From Alteribacillus sp. YIM 98480 (GTDB lineage: Bacteria; Bacillota; Bacilli; Bacillales; Marinococcaceae), in assembly GCF_009765375.1 (NCBI RefSeq), contig NZ_VTOK01000001.1, positions 434,001 to 498,000 of the forward strand: a DNA stretch of 64,000 nucleotides, given 5' to 3'. Each line of letters starts with the position of its first letter. The first letter of the stretch is position 1. The position numbers were made by a program, and so were the translations under genes. Below the pieces are notes generated by a model. That model was not told the DNA's origin, did not search any database, and worked only from the letters and a program-made list of their open reading frames with translations. Positions 16,582 through 25,894 of this stretch are shown piece after piece.

Positions 16582-17601
16582 TTAATCTTGGTTTACTTTT
16601 AAAACAATTCTGCCATTGATATCTCCTTTTTCCATTTGATCAAATACATCATTTATGTCATCTAATTCTTTTGTTTCAATCATCGTTTTAATTTTGCCGT
16701 CAGCTGCTAAATCTAAGCATTCTCTAAGATCCTTACGCGTACCAACAATCGAACCTTTAACGGACACACCATTAAGAACGGTATCAAAAATAGGTATTGG
16801 AAGCTCATCATTAGGAAGTCCGACTACGACCAGGCTTCCTCCACGCTTTACTGATTGATAGGCCTGTTCAAAAGCCTTTTTTGTGACAGCCACGCTAATG
16901 GCAGCTTGTACACCGCCCAGTCGATCGTGTATAGCTGCAGCAGGATCTTCATTCATTCCGTTAACTGTTTCATCTGCACCTAAGTCTTTAGCCAGCTGCA
17001 GTTTTTCATCACGAATATCAACAGCAACAACCTTTAGTCCCATTGCTTTTGCATATTGAACAGCAACATGGCCCAGGCCTCCAATACCATAAACAGCTAC
17101 CCAATCTCCAGGCTTAGCTTCAGAAACTTTCAAAGCTTTGTAAGTAGTAACTCCGGCGCAAAATAATGGAGCAGCTTCATCAAAGGATAATGAATCAGGA
17201 ATTTTAGCTGTGTAAGCAGCAGGTGCTTTGCAATATTCAGCATAGGCGCCGTCAACTGAGTAACCAGCATTCAGTTGATCCGGACAAAGCGTTTCTTTTC
17301 CTGACAAGCAATATTCACATTCGCCGCATGCTGAGTAAAGCCACGGAATCCCGACTCTGTCTCCTGTTTTTAATGACGTGACACCTTCTCCAACTTTTTC
17401 TACTACACCCACTCCTTCATGACCTGGAATAAGCGGAAGAGTTGGTTTTACCGGCCAGTCGCCGTGTGCGGCATGTAAATCGGTGTGACATACCCCGCAA
17501 GAATGAATCTTAACTAAAATTTCTCCATGTCCTACATCTGGAATTGGCACATCCTTAATCTCTAGTCTTTGATGAAACTCATTTACAATTGCAGCTTTCA
17601 T
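16582..17601 (-). CDS. adhP: Zinc-dependent alcohol dehydrogenase (AdhP/AdhT type)
   Basis: The 339-residue protein contains the catalytic zinc ligands Cys in [10 protein letters not shown], His in [12 protein letters not shown], the four structural-zinc cysteines in [15 protein letters not shown], and the NAD-binding [14 protein letters not shown]. This is the thermostable ethanol-oxidising ADH type of Bacillus. The start has AAAAGGAGGA upstream. Transcription most likely starts at the -24/-12 element about 45 bases upstream, making this an inducible operon under the NtrC-like regulator across the terminator. Confidence 0.93.
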   Translation of the reverse strand: MKAAIVNEFHQRLEIKDVPIPDVGHGEILVKIHSCGVCHTDLHAAHGDWPVKPTLPLIPGHEGVGVVEKVGEGVTSLKTGDRVGIPWLYSACGECEYCLSGKETLCPDQLNAGYSVDGAYAEYCKAPAAYTAKIPDSLSFDEAAPLFCAGVTTYKALKVSEAKPGDWVAVYGIGGLGHVAVQYAKAMGLKVVAVDIRDEKLQLAKDLGADETVNGMNEDPAAAIHDRLGGVQAAISVAVTKKAFEQAYQSVKRGGSLVVVGLPNDELPIPIFDTVLNGVSVKGSIVGTRKDLRECLDLAADGKIKTMIETKELDDINDVFDQMEKGDINGRIVLKVNQD

Positions 17602-17642
17602 CGTTTGGATTCCTCCTTTTATTGTTGTACACCCTTTTGAAA

Positions 17643-17658
17643 TGCAAGGTTTGTGCCA
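17643..17658 (-). promoter_or_regulatory. Sigma-54 (-24/-12) promoter upstream of the ADH/ALDH operon
   Basis: On the minus strand the sequence reads TGGCAC-AAACC-TTGCA, identical to the sigma-54 consensus TGGCAC-N5-TTGCW with GG and GC at the invariant spacing. It lies 42 bases before the adh start codon. An NtrC-family activator with GAFTGA is encoded 2.6 kb away. Confidence 0.9.
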
Positions 17659-17810
17659 AAAAATCTAATATAGTATACGTTTTCAAAAATGTGGTCACGG
17701 CCCCTATTCTTTTGAATTAATGCCTGCCTTTAAAAAATAAGTTAGGAAAACTGCCAACAAAATGTCGGCATTACGTTCCGAAAAAACGGCACTCATCACT
17801 TGAATAACCA

Positions 17811-17828
17811 CTTGCACATATGTGCAAG
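17811..17828. promoter_or_regulatory. 18-bp palindrome, probable SorC-regulator operator 1
   Basis: CTTGCACATATGTGCAAG is a perfect palindrome. The core GCACATATGTGC recurs at 17926-17937. It lies about 35 bases upstream of the predicted -35 box of the sorbitol operon. Confidence 0.7.
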
Positions 17829-17862
17829 TGGTGCACAAATTAAAATAATTTTATTAATATGA

Positions 17863-17892
17863 TTGACTGTTTAAAAACGAATGATTTAATAT
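17863..17892 (+). promoter_or_regulatory. Sigma-A-like promoter of the sorbitol operon
   Basis: TTGACT (17863-17868), 18-base spacer, TAATAT (17887-17892). The predicted start near 17900 lies between the two palindromes. Confidence 0.5.
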
Positions 17893-17925
17893 ATTGAACA
17901 AGGAAGCACAAATGATTAAATAAAA

Positions 17926-17937
17926 GCACATATGTGC
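17926..17937. promoter_or_regulatory. Operator 2 palindrome
   Basis: GCACATATGTGC followed by AAG repeats the core of the 17811 palindrome. Placed just downstream of the predicted transcription start and before the regulator's RBS, it suits autoregulation with looping between the two sites (inference). Confidence 0.65.
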
Positions 17938-17964
17938 AAGAGGCAAGTTGAAAGGAGGGAGTTT

Positions 17965-18930
17965 GTGGATTGGAATGAAGAAAGACGGTTAATCAAGGTC
18001 GCAAAAATGTATTATGAGGAAAATCTTACTCAAAATGAAATCGCTAACAAACTAGGAATATATCGGACAACCATTACTCGTTTATTGCAGCGGGCACGAG
18101 ATAAAAATATTGTTCAAATTTCCATTAAGGGCGATTATAGTGAACAGGTCGCTTTAGAAACGGAGCTTGCAAATTATTTTAATTTGAACGAAGCTATCGT
18201 AGTTCCTGCTTTTGAAAGTCAGAGCTCCAAAGAAAAAAGAACAGCACTAGGAAAAGCTGCTGTCGCGTTTCTAAATAACATTATTAAAGACGGAGATGTT
18301 ATTGGTTTCGCGTGGGGAAGTACATTGGGAAGCATGGTAGATCAGCTAGAACGCTATAAGGAAAGAGAAGTAGATTTTGTTCCGCTTGTTGGAGGTCCTG
18401 GAAAAATGCCAGTCGATCAACATGTCAATACGATCGTTTATACTCACGCAAAAGCGTACAGCGGAAAAGCTCATTTCCTTGATGCTGCAGCTATTGTGCC
18501 ATCTGTTCAAAGTAGAAATGAGATTTTTGAATCCGATTACTTTCAGGATATTTTATCGTTATGGGAACGTTTAACGATAGCAATTGTCGGTATTGGAGCA
18601 CCGCTTAGTTCTTCAAATCTAGTATTTTCCGGATTTTTAGGAGATAAAGATGTTGAAACGTTGAGAGCGCTTCAACCAATTGGAGATATTTGCTCAAGAT
18701 TTTATAACATTCACGGAGAAAAATTAAGAAGTGATATAGATGATCGAACGATCGCTATTGAACTAAAACAGTTAGAAAAAATGAATTACTCGATAGGTGT
18801 TGCTGAATCTGCTGAAAAAGTGGAATCTATCACAGGAGCATTACGAGGAAGGTATATTTCTCATTTAATTACGAATGATTTAACCGCACAAGCTATTTTA
18901 GATTATGTGAAAAGGGAGGGAGATAGATGA
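17965..18930 (+). CDS. SorC/DeoR-type sugar-binding transcriptional regulator of the sorbitol operon
   Basis: The ~321-residue protein has an N-terminal helix-turn-helix (KMYYEENLTQNEIANKLGIYRTTITRLLQRAR) and a SorC-type sugar-binding domain (TALGKAAVAFL, GDVIGFAWGSTL, VPLVGGPG). The GTG start at 17965 has AAAGGAGGGAG upstream; an in-frame ATG at 17932 lies inside the operator and lacks an RBS. Its stop overlaps the GutM gene by four bases, so it is co-transcribed. It likely binds sorbitol-6-phosphate or a related sugar phosphate. Confidence 0.9.
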   Translation: MDWNEERRLIKVAKMYYEENLTQNEIANKLGIYRTTITRLLQRARDKNIVQISIKGDYSEQVALETELANYFNLNEAIVVPAFESQSSKEKRTALGKAAVAFLNNIIKDGDVIGFAWGSTLGSMVDQLERYKEREVDFVPLVGGPGKMPVDQHVNTIVYTHAKAYSGKAHFLDAAAIVPSVQSRNEIFESDYFQDILSLWERLTIAIVGIGAPLSSSNLVFSGFLGDKDVETLRALQPIGDICSRFYNIHGEKLRSDIDDRTIAIELKQLEKMNYSIGVAESAEKVESITGALRGRYISHLITNDLTAQAILDYVKREGDR

Positions 18931-19379
18931 TTTTAGTATTACTTGCAATTGTGGCCATTATTTTTATTCTACAATGCATTCTTGGCTTTTGGCAGGTGAA
19001 AAATTTTAATTTACATTATGCTGAATTGAGGAAGCATGGAAAAGTAGCTATAGGAAGGTCTAAAGGCCTCATAAGAACAGGCGTAGTCTTACTGATTAGT
19101 ATTGATAATAATACTCGTATTAAACAAGTTAGAAAAATGCAGGGAGTTACCGTATTCGCGAGGTTTAAGAACATGAAAAGCCTTGAGGGAAGTCACTTGT
19201 TAAAACCAGATAATAAGGCATTGAATCAGATGGACCGTTTTACTAAAAAGGCCTATGAAGATGCTCAGCATGTGTATCGTATTATACAGGCTGGCGGTGA
19301 AGTTCCGAAGCCGAAAAGTCCTTTAGAGAAATTATTTAGTGTAATGCAAAAGAAAAAAGGTGAGGTGAGCAGTTCATAA
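18927..19379 (+). CDS. gutM: Glucitol operon activator GutM (SrlM)
   Basis: A 150-residue protein with one N-terminal membrane helix (about residues 3-22), then FWQVKNFN and a block AELRKHGKVAIGRSKGLIRTG typical of GutM. GutM homologues accompany glucitol PTS genes and are needed for full operon expression in enteric bacteria; the mechanism is unclear. It overlaps the regulator gene and touches the EIIC gene (TAATG). Confidence 0.9.
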   Translation: MILVLLAIVAIIFILQCILGFWQVKNFNLHYAELRKHGKVAIGRSKGLIRTGVVLLISIDNNTRIKQVRKMQGVTVFARFKNMKSLEGSHLLKPDNKALNQMDRFTKKAYEDAQHVYRIIQAGGEVPKPKSPLEKLFSVMQKKKGEVSSS

Positions 19380-19951
19380 TGGATTTCCTAGTTAATATAG
19401 CAGAAGGATTTATTGGATTATTTGAACGAGGCGCAGAAACATTTATGGGATTTGTTACAGATATTATTCCTTTGTTAATTATGCTTCTTGTTGCTATGAA
19501 CGGCCTCGTTCAATTAATTGGACAAGAAAGAATTGAAAAACTAGCAATGAAGTCATCAGGGAATATTTTTACAAGATATTTAGTGCTGCCAACATTAGGA
19601 ACCTTCTTTCTCTTAAACCCGATGACCTTATCACTAGGCCGATTTCTACCTGAAAAATATAAACCGGGATATTACGCGTCTGCTAGTTATTCCTGTCACT
19701 CTATGAACGGACTGTTTCCACACGTCAATCCAGCCGAACTATTTGTATTTTTAGGGGTTGCAGCTGGGATTGAGCAGCTTGGATTTTCTCAAGCAGACTT
19801 AGCACTTCGTTACTTTTTGGTCGGTTTAGTTATGAACATGTTTCGCGGCTGGATTACGGATATTTGTGTCCATTATGTAGAAAAACAACAAAAGACGAAA
19901 TTAAAAACAACAGTATCTGATTCGGTTAAAGGGGGAAGTCTCAATGCCTAA
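19379..19951 (+). CDS. srlA: PTS glucitol/sorbitol transporter subunit IIC
   Basis: 190 residues, strongly hydrophobic, matching SrlA/Gut[28 protein letters not shown], then [24 protein letters not shown] and [18 protein letters not shown]. It forms part of the membrane channel with the IIBC protein. The eight-base overlap with the next gene supports coupled translation. Confidence 0.93.
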   Translation: MDFLVNIAEGFIGLFERGAETFMGFVTDIIPLLIMLLVAMNGLVQLIGQERIEKLAMKSSGNIFTRYLVLPTLGTFFLLNPMTLSLGRFLPEKYKPGYYASASYSCHSMNGLFPHVNPAELFVFLGVAAGIEQLGFSQADLALRYFLVGLVMNMFRGWITDICVHYVEKQQKTKLKTTVSDSVKGGSLNA

Positions 19952-20960
19952 TGAAGAGTATTCTACTGTAAAAGTGGAGAGAGGTTCAGGAGGTTTTGGC
20001 GGACCATTAGAAATCGCTCTAAATGAAAAAAGAAATAAGATCGTTAACATTACAGGAGGCCCAATTTCTCCAGTTGCCGAGCGTATCGCTGAATTGACGG
20101 GTGGAGAAATTGTTAACGGCTTTAAAACAACTGTTCCAGAAGAGGAAATGGCTTGTGTCATTATAGATTGCGGGGGGACGCTTAGAGCAGGTTTATATCC
20201 AAAAAAGCAGATTCCTACTATTAATATAATGTCGACTGGCCCGAGTGGTCCATTAGCAAAATTTATAACAGAAGATATTTACGTTTCGGGTGTGAAACCG
20301 GAGAATGTGCAAACAACTGAGGGGAATAATGATCAAGTAAACAAAGCTGAGCCTAAAGACGAAGTAGAAGAAGTTCAACAAGCACCTCAGAAAAGCTATG
20401 ATACTTCAAAAAAAGTAAGTGAACAATCTTCCGAAAACCTCATGACGAAAATTGGAAAGACAATGGGGAATGTGGTAGGCGTTCTTTACCAAGCTGGACG
20501 AGATACAATCGACACTGTCATAAAGACTATTCTGCCTTTTATGGCGTTTGTATCGATGCTTATCGGCCTTATTTTAGAAACTGGGATCGGAGATGTTTTT
20601 GCGAATATATTGTCACCGCTTTCCGGAAGTATATGGGGGCTGTTGCTCTTATCAGCAATTGTATCCTTTCCACTCTTGTCTCCATTCCTTGGGCCAGGAG
20701 CGGTTATTGCACAAGTCATAGGAAGCTTGATTGGTGTGGAGATTGGAAGAGGCAATATCCCGCCGCAATTTGCTTTACCAGCTGTATTTGCGATCAACTC
20801 CCAGGCAGCAGCTGATTTTGTTCCTGTAGGTCTTGGGTTAGCAGAAGCAGAACCGGAAACCGTAGAAGTAGGAGTTCCTGCTGTGTTATACGGAAGGTTT
20901 CTTACTGGGGCACCGACTGTTTTTGTTGCATGGTTAGCAAGCTTTGGTATGTATGAATAA
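19944..20960 (+). CDS. srlE: PTS glucitol/sorbitol transporter subunit IIBC
   Basis: 338 residues. The N-terminal IIB domain (about 1-115) contains the likely phosphocysteine in [13 protein letters not shown] charged Glu/Gln-rich linker (about 120-160) leads to the membrane IIC2 domain from about 175, with [20 protein letters not shown] and [17 protein letters not shown]. It transfers phosphate from IIA to the incoming sorbitol. Confidence 0.93.
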   Translation: MPNEEYSTVKVERGSGGFGGPLEIALNEKRNKIVNITGGPISPVAERIAELTGGEIVNGFKTTVPEEEMACVIIDCGGTLRAGLYPKKQIPTINIMSTGPSGPLAKFITEDIYVSGVKPENVQTTEGNNDQVNKAEPKDEVEEVQQAPQKSYDTSKKVSEQSSENLMTKIGKTMGNVVGVLYQAGRDTIDTVIKTILPFMAFVSMLIGLILETGIGDVFANILSPLSGSIWGLLLLSAIVSFPLLSPFLGPGAVIAQVIGSLIGVEIGRGNIPPQFALPAVFAINSQAAADFVPVGLGLAEAEPETVEVGVPAVLYGRFLTGAPTVFVAWLASFGMYE

Positions 20961-20977
20961 AAATTTTAAGGAGGATC

Positions 20978-21343
20978 ATGATGGCACAAATTTATAGAAC
21001 TACCGTAACAGAATTAGGTCCAATGGTAACCGAGTTTTTAAATGAAAAAATCATTATTCTATTTAAAGGAGACGCTCCTGAAGAACTAGCTGAATATTGC
21101 GTACTTCATGAAATAAATCAATTAGATGGAGAAATCAAAGAAAACGATGTATTTACGATAAATGAAGAGGAATATGTGATCACGGGAGTAGGAAGCGCTG
21201 TTAATAAAAACTTAGAACAGCTTGGTCATATCACTTTAAAATTTGACGGGAGTACAGAACCGGAACTGCCAGGTACGCTCTCCTTAGAAGAAAAAGAGAT
21301 TCCAGAAATAAAACAGGGAGATAATCTTCAAATCATACGCTAA
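20978..21343 (+). CDS. srlB: PTS glucitol/sorbitol transporter subunit IIA
   Basis: 121 residues matching SrlB: IYRTTVTELGPMV, FKGDAPEELAEYCVLHE and LEQLGHITLKFDGSTEPELPGTL. Conserved histidines occur in YCVLH and GHITLKFDG; one is the HPr-dependent phosphorylation site. The RBS AAGGAGGATC is strong. Confidence 0.93.
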   Translation: MMAQIYRTTVTELGPMVTEFLNEKIIILFKGDAPEELAEYCVLHEINQLDGEIKENDVFTINEEEYVITGVGSAVNKNLEQLGHITLKFDGSTEPELPGTLSLEEKEIPEIKQGDNLQIIR

Positions 21344-21362
21344 TATTATAGGAGGTATAAAC

Positions 21363-22145
21363 ATGTCTTTAAAAGAGAAAGTAGCTATTGTAGCTGGAGG
21401 CGGACAAAACCTCGGGGAACATATCAGCTATCGATTAGCACGCGAAGGATACGGAGTGGCAGTAACTGATATTAATGAGGAAAATGCTGTAACGGTTGCT
21501 AGTGATATAGAAAAAGAAACAGGTCAAAATGTGATTGGTTTTAAAGCAGATGTAACAGATGAAGAAAGTGTTTCCGAAATGGTGACGCGGGTTAAAGAAG
21601 AGTTGGGAAGAATTGACTTACTTGTTTTCAATGCAGGTGTAGCAAAAAGTACTAAAATCACTAATTTTGAATTGGAAGATTGGAAAATGATGGTGGATGT
21701 CAATTTAACGGGATACTTTTTATGTGCCCGTGAAGTTTCAAAAGTAATGATTGACCAAGGGGAAGGAAGCATTATTCAAATTAACTCTAAATCAGGAAAA
21801 GTAGGGAGCAAACATAATGCCGGCTATTCATCCTCAAAGTTCGGAGGAGTAGGCCTCACTCAAAGTTTGGCTCTTGATCTTGCTGAGCACGGAGTTAGAG
21901 TGAATAGTATTATGCCTGGTAATTTATTAAAATCACCGATGTTCCAAAGCCTCATTCCTTCTTATGCCAAAAAGCTGAATATTAGTGAAGATGAAGTTGA
22001 ACAAGTGTACATTGACAAAGTACCTATGAAAAGAGGATGTACGTATGAAGATGTTGCCAATGCTATTGTTTTCTATGCATCCGATCAAGCTTCTTACATG
22101 ACTGGACAGTCTATTAATGTGACAGGCGGACAAGTGATGCACTAA
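21363..22145 (+). CDS. srlD: Sorbitol-6-phosphate 2-dehydrogenase (SDR)
   Basis: The 260-residue SDR has GGGQNLGEHI (variant glycine-rich motif, as in SrlD), NAGVAKS, QINSKSGKVGSKHNAGYSSSKFG with catalytic Ser/Tyr/Lys, and MTGQSINVTGGQVMH at the end. In this operon it oxidises sorbitol-6-phosphate to fructose-6-phosphate with NAD. RBS GGAGGTAT. Confidence 0.93.
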   Translation: MSLKEKVAIVAGGGQNLGEHISYRLAREGYGVAVTDINEENAVTVASDIEKETGQNVIGFKADVTDEESVSEMVTRVKEELGRIDLLVFNAGVAKSTKITNFELEDWKMMVDVNLTGYFLCAREVSKVMIDQGEGSIIQINSKSGKVGSKHNAGYSSSKFGGVGLTQSLALDLAEHGVRVNSIMPGNLLKSPMFQSLIPSYAKKLNISEDEVEQVYIDKVPMKRGCTYEDVANAIVFYASDQASYMTGQSINVTGGQVMH

Positions 22146-22193
22146 TATAAAGATAGAGCTTTACGTTAAAACAGGCGAAAGGAATATAAAGGA

Positions 22194-22847
22194 ATGAAAA
22201 TTTTAATCGATTCTGCCAATATAAAGAAGATTAATAGGTTAAACGAAATTTACTATGTACACGGGATAACAACAAACCCTTCTATACTGGCAAAAGAAGA
22301 AACTTACCCTGAAAAATCTCTTAGCCAAATTAATAAAGTAATAGATGAAAAAATGGAATTTCATATCCAGGTTTTAGCAGAAACTGCTGAAGATATGGTG
22401 AAAGAAGCAAATCATATTCTAAATACGTATGGAAGAGCCGTTTATATAAAGGTACCGGTATCCGAAGAGGGTTTTAAAGCTATAAAATGGCTGGCGAAAG
22501 ACGGGGTGAAAACAACAGCTACCGCAGTGTTTTCCGTACAGCAAGGCATTTTAGCAGCTTTGGCAGGAGCTCACTATATAGCCCCTTATGTTAATCGCAT
22601 TGACAATTTCAATGGAGACGGCATTGAATTAATACAACGATTGAGTGAATTATTTGAGAAAAAACAAATCAAAACAAAGATCTTAGCAGCAAGCTTTAAA
22701 AATACAAAACAAATAGAGGATGCTTTGCTGGCAGGAGCTCATACTGTGACAGTGCCGCCTGACTTACTGGATAAAATGGGGAGCCACAAAGGGACAGACG
22801 AAGGAATCAAAGGGTTTATTCATGACTATGAGGCAGCCTTTAAATAA
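22194..22847 (+). CDS. Fructose-6-phosphate aldolase/transaldolase-like protein
   Basis: The 217-residue protein is of the small FSA/TalC class: LIDSANIKKI, GITTNPSILAKE, the Schiff-base lysine in VYIKVPVSEEG, TATAVFSVQQGILAALAGAHYIAPYVNRID, and ILAASFKNTKQ. Placed after sorbitol-6-phosphate dehydrogenase, it could split fructose-6-phosphate to dihydroxyacetone and glyceraldehyde-3-phosphate. Transaldolase activity is the alternative. Confidence 0.88.
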   Translation: MKILIDSANIKKINRLNEIYYVHGITTNPSILAKEETYPEKSLSQINKVIDEKMEFHIQVLAETAEDMVKEANHILNTYGRAVYIKVPVSEEGFKAIKWLAKDGVKTTATAVFSVQQGILAALAGAHYIAPYVNRIDNFNGDGIELIQRLSELFEKKQIKTKILAASFKNTKQIEDALLAGAHTVTVPPDLLDKMGSHKGTDEGIKGFIHDYEAAFK

Positions 22848-22895
22848 AAAGGTGCTAATCTTACATGAATTATAAGAAAGTAGTGATTAGACGAA

Positions 22896-23555
22896 ATGAA
22901 AGCTGTCATATTTGATTTTGACGGATTAATCATGGATACGGAAACTCATCAATATGAAGTCCTTCAAGAAATATTTTATGAACATAACAGTGACTTGCCG
23001 CTATCTGTTTGGCAAAAAGAGATAGGCACATCTACTGACTTTTGTCCTTTTCAGTATTTAGAATCCCAGACGAAAAAAAAGTTAGATAAGGTAAAACTTC
23101 AAAAAGCCCTTGATATGCGTTTTCAACAACGTTTAGCGAAAGAGGCGGCAAGACCTGGTGTCAAAAATTACTTGAATGAAGCGAAAAGTCTTGGTTTGCA
23201 CATTGGATTAGCCTCTAGCTCTAATTATCAGTGGGTTTCCACTCATTTAGAAAACTTAGGATTGTTTCCGTTTTTTAAATGTATTAAAACCTCTGATGAT
23301 GTGGAAAACGTAAAACCTGACCCCTCTTTATATTTAGAAGCTGCCAAGTGTTTACAGGTTGATCCTAAAGAATGCATCGTTTTTGAAGATTCAGCGAATG
23401 GAGCATTAGCTGCTAAAAAAGCAGGGATGCCATGCGTTATTATACCTAATAAAGTGACAAATGAACTTGAATTTTGCAAGGTAGAACGAAGATTGCTGAC
23501 GATGGAAGAATGTACGTTAAATCAATTGATTGAAGATATTAAAACAAAAAAATAG
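22896..23555 (+). CDS. HAD-superfamily phosphatase/phosphomutase-like
   Basis: 219 residues with the HAD nucleophile motif DFDGLIMDTE at the N-terminus, the helical cap (residues ~15-85), motif II SSSNY, motif III KPDPS and the acidic motif IV FEDSANG. This subfamily includes beta-phosphoglucomutase and sugar-phosphate phosphatases. As last gene of the sorbitol operon it may remove excess sugar phosphate, but substrate is not evident. The RBS is weak. Confidence 0.85.
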   Translation: MKAVIFDFDGLIMDTETHQYEVLQEIFYEHNSDLPLSVWQKEIGTSTDFCPFQYLESQTKKKLDKVKLQKALDMRFQQRLAKEAARPGVKNYLNEAKSLGLHIGLASSSNYQWVSTHLENLGLFPFFKCIKTSDDVENVKPDPSLYLEAAKCLQVDPKECIVFEDSANGALAAKKAGMPCVIIPNKVTNELEFCKVERRLLTMEECTLNQLIEDIKTKK

Positions 23556-23569
23556 TCAAGCGGAAAAGG

Positions 23570-23602
23570 GCTGTCCAAATGTAAACGTTGGACAGCTTTT
23601 TC
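23570..23602 (+). terminator. Terminator of the sorbitol operon
   Basis: GCTGTCCAA pairs perfectly with TTGGACAGC around a nine-base loop, followed by TTTTTCT. Repeat A2 starts a few bases later. Confidence 0.85.
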
Positions 23603-23607
23603 TAAGG

Positions 23608-23767
23608 AAGGTAAGAACTTATAAATAGTTGGCGTTTTACATGTCTAGCGCAAGCGCCTACTCGCTCGAGATTACTTCGGTTCGTCAATGGAAAGCAAAG
23701 ATCAGCTTTCCATATGCCGCCCCTCCAGGACTTGTCGCTCGTGAGCAAGGCGCTTGCGCTTTTCTTA
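23608..23767 (+). repeat. Dispersed repeat family A, copy A2
   Basis: A 160-bp copy starting AAGGTAAGAACTTATAAATAG, with AGCGCAAGCGCC at the left arm, GGCGCTTGCGCT at the right arm, and inner hairpin GGAAAGC..GCTTTCC. It directly follows the sorbitol-operon terminator. Confidence 0.9.
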
Positions 23768-24227
23768 TTAAGATCAACAGGTATATCACTATAAATTATC
23801 GAAAGAATGAAAATAATGAATTTATTAGTAGGTCGGGCCAAACGTTACGGGGCAAAAATGAAACGATTCATTCATAAAACAATAAGGCAAAAAATTTTCA
23901 AAAAGCATCTGAGAGATAAAAGATACGAATCAAATTTTTGGAGAAGCCAAAGATGTAGTACAACAACATATCAATGAAGCTGAAGAAGTTATTATTAAAA
24001 ATCTACTCACTCTATCAACTTTCATTCAGATTTTGATAACTAGATGTATGGAGTTCAAGAGGGAGGCGAGTGCTTAAGAAAGTTAAAGGTATTGAAGTTT
24101 GTTACACTATAATTGATTTTATCAAAACAGATTAACCAGTTAGAAATACCGATCCTCACCCGCCTTGATATGGATTAGTGATAAAATATGTATATAAAAT
24201 ACATTTTATTATAAAGGATGAAAAGGA
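23768..24227. other. Intergenic stretch without a recognised gene
   Basis: No frame with good start and RBS is seen. A short run near 23930-23997 reads DTNQIFGEAKDVVQQHINEA, which may be a gene remnant, but I do not recognise it. Near 24175-24220 lie A/T-rich promoter-like sequences for the DUF454 gene. Confidence 0.4.
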
Positions 24228-24644
24228 ATGAATCCCTTAAAAAAAGCGTTGTTCATCACGTTAGGAAGTGTTTCTATCTTCCTTGGAATAATAGGAATTA
24301 TACTCCCGCTGCTGCCGACAACCCCTTTTTTGCTGCTTGCAGCTTATTGTTATGCCCGATCCTCAAAACGGTTATATGAAAAGCTTTTGCATACAAAATA
24401 CTTAGGAACTTATATTAAAAACTACCGAGCTGGTAAAGGAATCCCTTTTAAATCGAAAATAATCGCTGTACTCGTTTTATGGATCAGCGTGTCCTTTTCG
24501 ATTTTCCTTATCGTTCCGCTTGCCATTGTACAAATATTGCTGTTCATAGTAGCAGCGTATATTACCTATTATATTATGTCGTTGAAAACATATAAAAAAC
24601 AGGAGAATAGCAGTATTGTTTCTAAAAACAAAAAGTTTATTTAA
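24228..24644 (+). CDS. DUF454 (YbaN-family) inner-membrane protein
   Basis: 138 residues with the family signature ALFITLGSVSIFLGIIGIILPLLPTTPFLLLAA near the N-terminus, then CYARSSKRLYEKLL and NYRAGKGIPFKSK, then two more membrane helices (about 77-115). DUF454 proteins are small three-helix membrane proteins of unknown function. The gene stands alone between the repeat-rich gap and the lysine operon. Confidence 0.9.
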   Translation: MNPLKKALFITLGSVSIFLGIIGIILPLLPTTPFLLLAAYCYARSSKRLYEKLLHTKYLGTYIKNYRAGKGIPFKSKIIAVLVLWISVSFSIFLIVPLAIVQILLFIVAAYITYYIMSLKTYKKQENSSIVSKNKKFI

Positions 24645-24732
24645 TATAAAGATCTCCGCCTGAATAAGTTGAAATGAAGACGTTTTTAAAAGCAGCAGAA
24701 CTGCTTTAATAACGGGCGGAGGTGTGAGGAAA

Positions 24733-25881
24733 ATGAAAGCAGCCGTATTAGGAGCTGGACTTATGGGAAAGGAAGTGGCAAGAGATTTATTAACGAATCC
24801 AGCTGTTACAAAAGTAGCTCTTGCAGATGTAGAGAAGAAAAAAGCTGATGCTGCGATTGCTCCGTTAAAAGATAGCCGCCTAACTTCAGTTTATGTGGAT
24901 GCTACGGATGAAAAACAGCTAGCTGCCTTTATAAAAAATTTTGATGTGGTAGTTAACGCGTTATTTTATACTTTCAATGAAACGGTAGCTAAAACAGCTA
25001 TAAAAACAGGTGTACATGCATGTGATTTAGGCGGTCATATTGGAGAAGCAACTGATCATATTCTAGAATGGAAACAAGAAGCAATAGAGGCTGGGATTAC
25101 CTATATACCTGATTTAGGTGTGGCTCCTGGAATGATAAATATATTGACGGGTTATGGAGCCGAGAAGCTTGATGAGGTAGAAAATATTTACTTGCGTGTT
25201 GGCGGTCTCCCATTACGACCTGAACCTCCCTTTGAGTATAATCATGTGTTTTCTATAGAGGGGGTATTTGATCATTATACAGACCCTTCTCTCATTATTC
25301 GAAATGGTGAACTCACATATGTTAAGCCGTTGTCAGAAATAGAGCCGATTTACTTTGAGGGTTTCGGACCATTAGAAGCATTTCATACATCTGGAGGTAC
25401 TTCTACGCTTCCTAAAACGTTTCCCTACGTGAAAAATTTAGATTATAAAACAGTTCGTTATCCAGGACATGCGGAAAAGTTTAAACTTTTCGTCGATTTG
25501 AAAATGACAGATCGAACGTATCAGGTAGATATTGGAGGACAAAAAGTAAAGCCAAGAGAAGTGCTTCGTGAAGTATTGACCCCTGTTGTTGATTTAAAAA
25601 ACAAAGATGATGTTGTGCTGCTGCGGGTACGAACAGAAGGTATAAAAGACGGGAATAATACAGCCTATGAATTTGAAATGAAAACGGTCAAAGACAGGAC
25701 TTTAAATGTCACTGCTATGGCTCGTGCTACAGCTTATACGATTTCGATTGCCGCACAAATGATGGGAAGCGGTTTAATAAAAAAAAGAGGTATCTTTTGT
25801 CCAGAGGAAATAGTACCAGGCAAAGAATACATCGAAGAAATGGCAAAAAGGGGAGTTGTCATTAAAGAAACAACCAATTAG
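24733..25881 (+). CDS. lysDH: L-lysine 6-dehydrogenase (saccharopine dehydrogenase-like fold)
   Basis: The 382-residue protein starts [19 protein letters not shown] (NAD-binding Rossmann) and contains [63 protein letters not shown] and [17 protein letters not shown]. From memory these follow Geobacillus lysine 6-dehydrogenase nearly throughout. That enzyme deaminates the epsilon amino group of lysine to allysine, which cyclises to 1-piperideine-6-carboxylate. Start 24733 is preferred since GGAGGTG is too close to the GTG at 24724. The following aldehyde dehydrogenase fits the next step. Confidence 0.88.
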   Translation: MKAAVLGAGLMGKEVARDLLTNPAVTKVALADVEKKKADAAIAPLKDSRLTSVYVDATDEKQLAAFIKNFDVVVNALFYTFNETVAKTAIKTGVHACDLGGHIGEATDHILEWKQEAIEAGITYIPDLGVAPGMINILTGYGAEKLDEVENIYLRVGGLPLRPEPPFEYNHVFSIEGVFDHYTDPSLIIRNGELTYVKPLSEIEPIYFEGFGPLEAFHTSGGTSTLPKTFPYVKNLDYKTVRYPGHAEKFKLFVDLKMTDRTYQVDIGGQKVKPREVLREVLTPVVDLKNKDDVVLLRVRTEGIKDGNNTAYEFEMKTVKDRTLNVTAMARATAYTISIAAQMMGSGLIKKRGIFCPEEIVPGKEYIEEMAKRGVVIKETTN

Positions 25882-25894
25882 GGAGGGGAAATTC

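Noticed and set aside
17790-17830. A second sigma-54 promoter on the plus strand (GGCAC near 17799)
   Set aside because: The GC dinucleotide at -12 is not at the required spacing.
23602-23841. Minus-strand reading frame that recurs in similar form at 32405-32671 and 39820-40041 (LERVGACARH, SALLTSDKSWR)
   Set aside because: The shared peptide is simply the translation of repeat family A on the opposite strand. There is no RBS or independent coding signal, so it is not a protein family.
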